This document shows, piece by piece, positions 58,049 through 64,000 of a stretch of 64,000 bases of DNA. The translations under genes were made by a program, and so were the position numbers. The stretch spans positions 992,001 through 1,056,000 of the forward strand of contig NZ_LT796768.1 in assembly GCF_900167475.1 (NCBI RefSeq), in the 5' to 3' direction. The notes beneath the pieces were generated by a model. The model was not told where the DNA came from. It saw nothing but the letters and a program-made list of their open reading frames with translations, and searched no databases. Positions within the stretch are counted from its first letter, which is position 1, and each line of letters opens with the position of its first letter. The DNA comes from Aeromicrobium choanae. Its GTDB lineage: Bacteria; Actinomycetota; Actinomycetes; Propionibacteriales; Nocardioidaceae.

Positions 58049-59680
58049 CTAGCGCACGAATGCGCCGGCGTTCTGGGCCAGATCCAGCATCGGGCCCGGC
58101 AGGAGACCGAGCACGACCGTCGTGATCACGGCCAAGGCAATGACCACGGTAGTCGGCACGCCCGCGACGGCCACGGTCGGCCCGTCACCGACGGGTTCGG
58201 TAAAGAACATCAGCACGATGACACGGACGTAGAAGTAGGCCGCGATCGCGCTGCAGAGGACGCCGATGACGACCAGCACCCAGGCCCCGCCGCCCCACGC
58301 GGCGCTGAACACGGCCCACTTGCCGATGAAGCCGGCGGTGAGCGGGATGCCCGCGAACGACAGCATGAAGATCGCGAAGGAGCCTGCCAGGAACGGCGAC
58401 TCCTTGCCCAGGCCCGCCCACTTCGACAAGTGGGTCGTCTCGCCGGCCGAGTCGCGCACGACCGTCACGATCGCGAACGCGCCGATCGTGGCCACGCCGT
58501 AGGCGAGCAGGTAGAACAGCACCGAGGACACCGACGTGATCGCCAGTCCCTCCTCCTGCCCCATGTACGCGCCCGAGAGGCCGACGGTGAGGAAGCCGGC
58601 GTGCGCGATCGAGGAGTACGCCAGCATGCGCTTGACGTCGGTCTGGCTGATCGCCACGACCGAGCCCACGATCATCGTCAGCACGGCGACGACCCACAGC
58701 ACCGGGCGCCAGTCCCAGGAGGCACCGCCGAAGGCCACGAACAGCACGCGCATCATCGCGATGAACGCGGCCGCCTTGGTGGCCGCGGCCATGAAGGCCG
58801 TGACCGGCGTCGGGGCACCCTGGTAGACGTCGGGGGTCCAGCTGTGGAACGGCACGGTGCCGACCTTGAACAGCAGGCCCACCAGCAGCAGGCCGATGGC
58901 GGCCAGCAGGATCGGCGTCTCGTCGCTGCGGGCCGAGATCGCGGTGTCGATCTCGGTGAGGTTCAGGCTGCCGGCATACCCGTAGGCCAGCGCGGCTCCG
59001 TAGAGGAAGAACGCCGAGGCGAACGCGCCCAGCAGGAAGTACTTCATGGCCGCTTCCTGGCTGAGCAGGCGACGGCGACGGGCCACGCCGCACAGCACGT
59101 ACAGCGGCAGGCTCAGGACCTCGAGGGCCACGAACATCGTGATCAGGTCGTTGGAGACCGAGAAGAGCATCATGCCCGCGAGCGCGAACACCGCGAGCGG
59201 GAAGACCTCGGTGTGCTCCAGGCGTGCCGTCGTGGCCTCCGCCTCGCCGGGCGAGCCGGGGGCGTCGGCCGCGCGACCGATGAAGTCGCTGAGACCGCGC
59301 TCGTGGGAGCGCTCGGCGAACATGAGGAACGACAGGACCGCGAACAGCAGCAGGAGCGCCCACGTCAGGACGCCGGGACCGTCGACCGCGACAGCACCCT
59401 CCGCCCCAGTGCCGCCGAGGGCGGGCCAGCGGGCCTCGGGGACCTCCTCGAGTCCGAGGTAGACCCACACCGTGAGGCCGAGGGCGACCAGCGAGCCGAG
59501 GACCGCCACGACGGCCTGCGTGATGAATCGCGCGCGCCGGGGCACGGCGACCTCGATGACCAGGCCGATCATCGCGAGCGCGCCGACCGCGATGAGCGGC
59601 GACAGTTGACCGTAGTCCAGATCGGCCGCGGGGATGTCGGGCCCGGCGGTGGCCAGGACGGAGGAGACTGCGCCGATCAT
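58049..59680 (-). CDS. nuoN: NADH-quinone oxidoreductase subunit N
   Basis: NuoN is an antiporter-like proton-pumping membrane subunit of respiratory Complex I. The 543-residue product has about 14 transmembrane helices and the conserved lysine/histidine region (FKVGTVPFHSWTPDVYQGAP, ISQTDVKRMLAYSSIAHAGF). It overlaps nuoM by 4 bases (ATGA). Length is somewhat longer than the Escherichia coli protein because of a hydrophilic loop near residues 125-150 (GSPGEAEATTARLEH). Confidence 0.96.
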   Translation of the reverse strand: MIGAVSSVLATAGPDIPAADLDYGQLSPLIAVGALAMIGLVIEVAVPRRARFITQAVVAVLGSLVALGLTVWVYLGLEEVPEARWPALGGTGAEGAVAVDGPGVLTWALLLLFAVLSFLMFAERSHERGLSDFIGRAADAPGSPGEAEATTARLEHTEVFPLAVFALAGMMLFSVSNDLITMFVALEVLSLPLYVLCGVARRRRLLSQEAAMKYFLLGAFASAFFLYGAALAYGYAGSLNLTEIDTAISARSDETPILLAAIGLLLVGLLFKVGTVPFHSWTPDVYQGAPTPVTAFMAAATKAAAFIAMMRVLFVAFGGASWDWRPVLWVVAVLTMIVGSVVAISQTDVKRMLAYSSIAHAGFLTVGLSGAYMGQEEGLAITSVSSVLFYLLAYGVATIGAFAIVTVVRDSAGETTHLSKWAGLGKESPFLAGSFAIFMLSFAGIPLTAGFIGKWAVFSAAWGGGAWVLVVIGVLCSAIAAYFYVRVIVLMFFTEPVGDGPTVAVAGVPTTVVIALAVITTVVLGLLPGPMLDLAQNAGAFVR

Positions 59681-61215
59681 TCGTGGGCTCCTTCCGTCTG
59701 GTCTGCGAGGTCGATGGGCGCGCGCTGCGGCGGGTCGCCGACCCCCACGGTGACCACGGTGGGCTCGACGGCCGGGTCGATCACCGCCAGCAGCGGCTGC
59801 GGCACGAAGCCGAGCCCGATGATCAGCACGAGGGCGGGGGTCAGCGAGCCGACCTCACGACGCGTCAGGTCGGTGAACCCGGCGGTGCCCTCGTTCAGCG
59901 GGCCGGTCATGGTGCGCTGGTACATCAGCAGGATGTAGACGGCGGCCAGGACGATGCCCAGGGTCGCGGCGGTGGCGATCGGGATCGAGCGCGTGAACGT
60001 GCCCGCGAGCACGAGGAACTCCGAGACGAACGGCGCCAGGCCCGGCAGCGAGAGGCTGGACAGGCCGCCGACGAGCAGGACGCCCGACAGCACCGGCGCG
60101 ACCTTCTGCACGCCACCGAAGTCGCTGATGCGGGCCGAGCCGCGGCGCGAGATCATCATGCCCGCGACGAGGAACAGCACGGCCGTGGAGAGGCCGTGGT
60201 TGAACATGTAGAGCACCGAGCCCGTCATCGACACCGTCGTGAAGGCGAAGATGCCCATGATGATGAAGCCGAAGTGCGAGACCGAGGTCAGCGCGATGAG
60301 GCGGCGCAGGTCGTCCTGGCCGATCGCGAGCAGCGCCCCGTAGAGGATGCTGATGACGGCGAGGACGAGCACGACCGGGCTGGCCCACTCCGAGGCGCCG
60401 GGGAACAGCTCCAGGCACCAGCGGATCATGCCGAACGTGCCGATCTTGTCGATCACGCTCACCATCAGCACCGAGGTCCCGGTCGTCGCCGAGCCGGCCG
60501 CGTCGGGGAGCCACGTGTGCAGCGGCCACAGGGGTGCCTTGATCGCGAAGGCGATGAAGAAGCCCAGGAACAGCAGCCGCTCGGTGGACTGCGACATCTC
60601 CAGGTTCATCAGGTCGGCGTGCAGGAACGAGGGGCCGCCCTGCTGCGTGGACAGCACGTACAGGCCGACGACCGACGCCAGCATGAGCAGGCCGCCGACC
60701 AGGTTGTAGACCAGGAACTTGACCGCCGCGTAGCTGCGCTGGCCGGTGCCGTGGCCGCCGATCAGGAAGTAGATCGGGATCAGCGTGGCCTCGAACAGGA
60801 CGTAGAACGTGAAGACATCGGTGGCGGCGAACACGCCGATCGCGAGGGCCTCGAGCACGAGCATCAGCGCGAAGTAGGAGTTCGTCCCCGCGGGGTCGTG
60901 CTCCTTGTCGCGCCACGACGCGGCCAGGACGATCGGGACCAGCACCGTGGTCAGGAAGATCATCGTGAGGCCGATGCCGTTGACGCCGAGCGCCCAGTGG
61001 GCCCCGATCGCCCCGATCCACTCGTAGTCCTCGGTCAGCTGGTAGCCGCCGCTCTCGATGTCGAAGCGGCTCAGCAGCGCGAGCGACATGACGAGGGTCA
61101 GGATCGACACGCCGAACGCGACGTACCGCGGCAGCAGGCCGTCGGCCGACCGCGGCAGGAGCGCGACCACGATCGACCCCAGGAGGGGAACGGCGATCAG
61201 CAGGGACAGCATCAT
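59677..61215 (-). CDS. nuoM: NADH-quinone oxidoreductase subunit M
   Basis: NuoM is the second antiporter-like subunit of Complex I. The 512-residue product has 14 transmembrane helices and key residues: Glu in [17 protein letters not shown], Lys in [20 protein letters not shown] and the HFG region in [20 protein letters not shown]. It overlaps nuoN and nuoL by 4 bases each. Two ATGs in tandem give the start [10 protein letters not shown]. Confidence 0.97.
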   Translation of the reverse strand: MMLSLLIAVPLLGSIVVALLPRSADGLLPRYVAFGVSILTLVMSLALLSRFDIESGGYQLTEDYEWIGAIGAHWALGVNGIGLTMIFLTTVLVPIVLAASWRDKEHDPAGTNSYFALMLVLEALAIGVFAATDVFTFYVLFEATLIPIYFLIGGHGTGQRSYAAVKFLVYNLVGGLLMLASVVGLYVLSTQQGGPSFLHADLMNLEMSQSTERLLFLGFFIAFAIKAPLWPLHTWLPDAAGSATTGTSVLMVSVIDKIGTFGMIRWCLELFPGASEWASPVVLVLAVISILYGALLAIGQDDLRRLIALTSVSHFGFIIMGIFAFTTVSMTGSVLYMFNHGLSTAVLFLVAGMMISRRGSARISDFGGVQKVAPVLSGVLLVGGLSSLSLPGLAPFVSEFLVLAGTFTRSIPIATAATLGIVLAAVYILLMYQRTMTGPLNEGTAGFTDLTRREVGSLTPALVLIIGLGFVPQPLLAVIDPAVEPTVVTVGVGDPPQRAPIDLADQTEGAHE

Positions 61216-63089
61216 GCGAGCGTCACCGCCAGCAGGCCCAGCAGGACCACGAGAGCACCTCCGAGCACCATCAGTGCATAGGAACGGACATAGCCGGTCT
61301 GCGGCTTGCGCAGCTCGCCGGAGATTTCACCGATGCGGTCGGCCGCCCCGGACACGAGGCCGTCGATGACCTTCGCGTCGGCCCACACCAGGGCGCGGGT
61401 CAGGTGGGTCGTGGGTCGCACCACGAGCGCATCGTTCACGTTGTTGCCGTACAGCTCGGCGCGGCCGGCCCGGGTGAAGACCGAGACCTCGGAGTCCGCG
61501 GGGGCCGTGTCGGCGATCTCGCGGCGGCCGTAGAGGACCCAGGCCAGCGCGACGCCCGCGGCCACGACGATCAGCACGATCACCGTGACGACCCAGATCG
61601 GGACGGCGAGCTCGTGGTGCACCGGGTGACCCGTGGCCGGCTCGAGCCACTCCTCGATCCAGTCGCCGAGCGCCATCACGCCGGCGAACAGCGAGAGCGC
61701 CGCCAGGATCATCAGCGGAACGGTCATCACGGCGGGCGACTCGTGCGGGTGCACGTCCTCGCGCCAGCGCCGCTCGCCGAAGAAGGTCATCAGCATGAGG
61801 CGCGTCATGTAGAACGCGGTGATGCCCGCGCCGATGAGCGCGGCCAGGCCCACCCAGATGTTGTGGCCCAGCGCCGCCTCGATGATCTTGTCCTTGGAGA
61901 AGAAGCCCGAGGTGCCCGGGAAGCCCAGGATCGCCAGGTAGCCGATGCCGAACGTGTAGAACGTGATCGGCATGGCCTTGCGCAGCCCGCCGTAGTGGCG
62001 CATGTCGACGTCGTCGTTCATGCCGTGCATGACCGAGCCGGCGCCGAGGAACATGTTGGCCTTGAAGAAGCCGTGGGTCAGCAGGTGGAAGATCGCGAAG
62101 GCGTACCCGGCCGGGCCGAGGCCGGCGGCGAGCATCATGTAGCCGATCTGGCTCATGGTGGAGCCGGCGAGTGCCTTCTTGATGTCGTCCTTCGTGCAGC
62201 CGATCCAGGCGCCGGCCAGCAGCGTGACGAAGCCGACCGCGATGACGAAGTTGCGGGCCGTGGGCGAGGCGTCGAAGATCTCGTGCGACCGGACGACGAG
62301 GTAGACGCCCGCGGTGACCATGGTGGCCGCGTGGATGAGCGCCGAGACCGGGGTGGGGCCCTCCATCGCGTCGAGCAGCCACGCCTGCAGCGGCACCTGA
62401 GCGGACTTGCCGCACGCGCCGAGCAGCAGGAGCAGGCCGAGCGCGGTGGCCACGTTGCCCGAGACCGAGCCGATCTGGTCGTTGACCGCGGCGATCGAGG
62501 TGGTGCCGAACCAGGCGAACATCGTCATGATCGCCAGCGCCATGCCCAGGTCGCCGACGCGGTTGAGCACGAAGGCCTTCTTCGCGGCGGCGGCCGCGGA
62601 CGGCTTGTGCTGCCAGAACCCGATCAGCAGGTAGGACGCCAGGCCGACGCCCTCCCAGCCGAGGAACAGCACGAGGTAGTCGGCCGCGAGGACGAGCGTC
62701 AGCATCGCGGCGATGAACAGGTTGAGGTAGGCGAAGAACCGGCGGCGGCGCGGGTCGTGGGCCATGTACCCGATCGAGTACACGTGGATCAGCGTGCCGA
62801 CGCCGGTGATGAGCAGCACGAACAGGCTCGAGAGCGTGTCGAACGTGAACGAGAAGTCCACGTGGAACGCCCCGGCGTCGATCCAGGTGCCGATGGTCTC
62901 GGTGACCGAGCGGTCCTCGGGATCGCGCCCGGCCAGCTGGATGAACATGATGAGGCCGAGCACGAACGACGCCGCCGAGCAGGCGGTGGCGATCAGGTGA
63001 CCGAAGCGGTCGGACTCCTTGCCCCACGTGAGCAGGAGCGCGGCGCCCGCCAGTGGGATGGCGATGAGCAGCCAGGACAGTTCCAGCAC
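61212..63089 (-). CDS. nuoL: NADH-quinone oxidoreductase subunit L
   Basis: NuoL is the distal proton-pumping subunit with the long lateral helix. The 625-residue product has 16 or so transmembrane helices; signatures are [40 protein letters not shown] and [17 protein letters not shown], with the lysine of [20 protein letters not shown]. It starts GTG ([20 protein letters not shown]). The gap to nuoK is 10 bases. Confidence 0.97.
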   Translation of the reverse strand: MLELSWLLIAIPLAGAALLLTWGKESDRFGHLIATACSAASFVLGLIMFIQLAGRDPEDRSVTETIGTWIDAGAFHVDFSFTFDTLSSLFVLLITGVGTLIHVYSIGYMAHDPRRRRFFAYLNLFIAAMLTLVLAADYLVLFLGWEGVGLASYLLIGFWQHKPSAAAAAKKAFVLNRVGDLGMALAIMTMFAWFGTTSIAAVNDQIGSVSGNVATALGLLLLLGACGKSAQVPLQAWLLDAMEGPTPVSALIHAATMVTAGVYLVVRSHEIFDASPTARNFVIAVGFVTLLAGAWIGCTKDDIKKALAGSTMSQIGYMMLAAGLGPAGYAFAIFHLLTHGFFKANMFLGAGSVMHGMNDDVDMRHYGGLRKAMPITFYTFGIGYLAILGFPGTSGFFSKDKIIEAALGHNIWVGLAALIGAGITAFYMTRLMLMTFFGERRWREDVHPHESPAVMTVPLMILAALSLFAGVMALGDWIEEWLEPATGHPVHHELAVPIWVVTVIVLIVVAAGVALAWVLYGRREIADTAPADSEVSVFTRAGRAELYGNNVNDALVVRPTTHLTRALVWADAKVIDGLVSGAADRIGEISGELRKPQTGYVRSYALMVLGGALVVLLGLLAVTLA

Positions 63090-63099
63090 GACGTCTCCC

Positions 63100-63393
63100 T
63101 CAGGCCTTCAGCAGGTTCGCCTCGTCGACCGAAGTCGTCCGACGCGTGCGGTAGATGGACACGATGATGGCCAGGCCGATGGTGACCTCGGCGGCGGCGA
63201 CGACCATGACGAAGAACGCCGCGACCTGGCCGTCGAGGTTGCCGTGCTGGCGCGCGAACGAGACGAACGCGAGGTTCGTGGCGTTCAGCATGAGCTCGAC
63301 GCACATGAAGACGACGATCGCGTTGCGGCGCACCAGGACGCCGACCGCGCCGATCGAGAACAGCAGCATCGACAGGGTGATGTACTCGGTCAT
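63100..63393 (-). CDS. nuoK: NADH-quinone oxidoreductase subunit K
   Basis: NuoK is a three-helix Complex I membrane subunit in the proton path. The 97-residue product shows both conserved Glu: [14 protein letters not shown] (helix 2) and [17 protein letters not shown] (helix 3). It starts [20 protein letters not shown]. Length is close to the 100-residue norm. It overlaps the nuoJ stop by 4 bases. Confidence 0.97.
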   Translation of the reverse strand: MTEYITLSMLLFSIGAVGVLVRRNAIVVFMCVELMLNATNLAFVSFARQHGNLDGQVAAFFVMVVAAAEVTIGLAIIVSIYRTRRTTSVDEANLLKA

Positions 63394-64000
63394 GCGCGGT
63401 CCTCCTCGTCGGTGGCCCCGTCGGAGGCCTCATCGGCAGCGGAGTCGGCGACGTCGGGGCGCTCGGTGGTGAGCGGCCGCTCGTCGGGATCGATGTCGCT
63501 GGCCGAGATCTCGCCCACCACGCGGGTGACGTCCTCGGCGTCGTGCACCTCGAACTGGTGGCGGGACACGAGCGTGCCGGGCACCGACTCGGGCAGCGGG
63601 GTGCCGTCGGGCAGCAGGGCGGGCGTGTCGACGGCGTTGTGCCGGGCGAAGACGCCGGGCGTCGGCGCGTTGCCCGGGTGCTTGCCGGTCTCGGCGTAGT
63701 CGCGCATGCGGCGCGCCTGCAGCTCGGCCTGGGTGGGCGGGTCGACGAGGCGCTCGCGGTGGGCCAGCACCATGGCGCCGAGCACCGCGACGATCATCAG
63801 CGCGGCGGTGAACTCGAACGCCAGCACGTACTTGGTGAACAGCAGCGAGGCCAGGCCGTGGACGTTGCCGTTCGCGTTGGCCTCGCCGAGGCCCACGACC
63901 GCGGAGGACACCGACTGGGCGATCGCGGTGGTCAGCAGGAGCGCGAACAGGATGCCCACGATCGCCGCGGCGGCGCGGTGGCCCTTGATCGTCTCCACGA
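63390..64000 (-). CDS. nuoJ: NADH-quinone oxidoreductase subunit J, 5' end missing
   Basis: NuoJ is a Complex I membrane subunit near the quinone site. Only the C-terminal 203 codons lie in the window; the apparent start ([19 protein letters not shown]) is internal, as the usual N-terminal helices and VLFLFVLML-type segment should lie beyond base 64000. Seen are two transmembrane segments ([20 protein letters not shown], and [20 protein letters not shown]) and a hydrophilic tail of about 120 residues rich in Asp and Glu, ending [10 protein letters not shown]. The tail is common in actinobacterial NuoJ. It overlaps nuoK by 4 bases. Confidence 0.93.
   Translation of the reverse strand, partial: VETIKGHRAAAAIVGILFALLLTTAIAQSVSSAVVGLGEANANGNVHGLASLLFTKYVLAFEFTAALMIVAVLGAMVLAHRERLVDPPTQAELQARRMRDYAETGKHPGNAPTPGVFARHNAVDTPALLPDGTPLPESVPGTLVSRHQFEVHDAEDVTRVVGEISASDIDPDERPLTTERPDVADSAADEASDGATDEEDRA

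Noticed and set aside
61404..63167. A 587-codon open frame antisense to nuoL
   Set aside because: Its His/Arg/Gln/Asp-rich sequence mirrors hydrophobic codons of the membrane protein; no real gene is supported.

Overview
The window is chromosomal DNA from a high-GC actinobacterium, most likely of the family Nocardioidaceae. An Aeromicrobium-like organism is my best guess from the RpoB/RpoC, L4 and S3 sequences; that is recognition, not a computed placement. GC-rich codon use, many GTG starts and one likely TTG start, start/stop overlaps (ATGA, GTGA, TGATG), mycothiol-type DinB proteins, a FolP2-GpgS pair and menaquinone-linked Complex I all fit. I see no insertion sequence, phage gene, CRISPR array or rRNA operon.

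Layout. 26-2003 (minus): alpha-type cluster infA-rpmJ-rpsM-rpsK-rpsD. 2137-8616: an accessory block (DUF1330, M20 peptidase, MFS transporter, Lrp regulator, dimethylargininase-like enzyme, DinB-like protein, AraC regulator, lipoprotein) lying between infA and map, which are often adjacent. 8717-11419: map-adk-secY. 11536-21218: spc and S10 clusters, rplO back to rpsJ. 21559-22467: cation efflux protein. 22572-26888: str cluster rpsL-rpsG-fusA-tuf. 27120-33973: accessory genes, including a GntR-controlled flavin/iron-sulfur dehydrogenase. 34047-41473: rpoC and rpoB. 41841-42923: rplJ-rplL behind a probable L10 leader. 43141-44381: lipoprotein and DUF202 protein. 44474-46992: tRNA-Trp, secE, nusG, rplK, rplA. 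47130-50250: adenosine deaminase, a DUF4190 protein, murB, rpmG, tRNA-Met, tRNA-Thr. 50337-54033: pyrD, a dioxygenase-B-like protein, folP2-like, gpgS and a small unknown. 54124-56960: tRNA-Tyr, yajQ, MFS, rarD. 57024-64000: polyprenyl diphosphate synthase and nuoN-M-L-K-J, with nuoJ cut by the window end.

Most of the window builds and runs the gene-expression machinery: about 30 ribosomal proteins, RNA polymerase beta and beta', EF-Tu, EF-G, IF-1, NusG, SecY/SecE, adenylate kinase and methionine aminopeptidase. The far end supplies respiration: Complex I membrane subunits next to a polyprenyl synthase that probably makes the menaquinone side chain. Two promoter styles recur. Translation genes and tRNA-Thr have promoters of the form TTGnnn-(17/18)-nAnnnT; all but tRNA-Thr then carry long 5' leaders, often with hairpins. 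Many stand-alone genes instead have TAnnnT only 6 or 7 bases before the start codon, the mark of leaderless mRNAs.

No clearly new biological system is visible. The most unusual items are the roughly 130-residue C-terminal extension of ribosomal protein L4 with a compact conserved-looking module, the repeated leaderless-promoter pattern, and the degenerate second dihydropteroate synthase next to gpgS. Coordinates are good where start/stop overlaps or ribosome-binding sites fix the start; uncertain starts are flagged.
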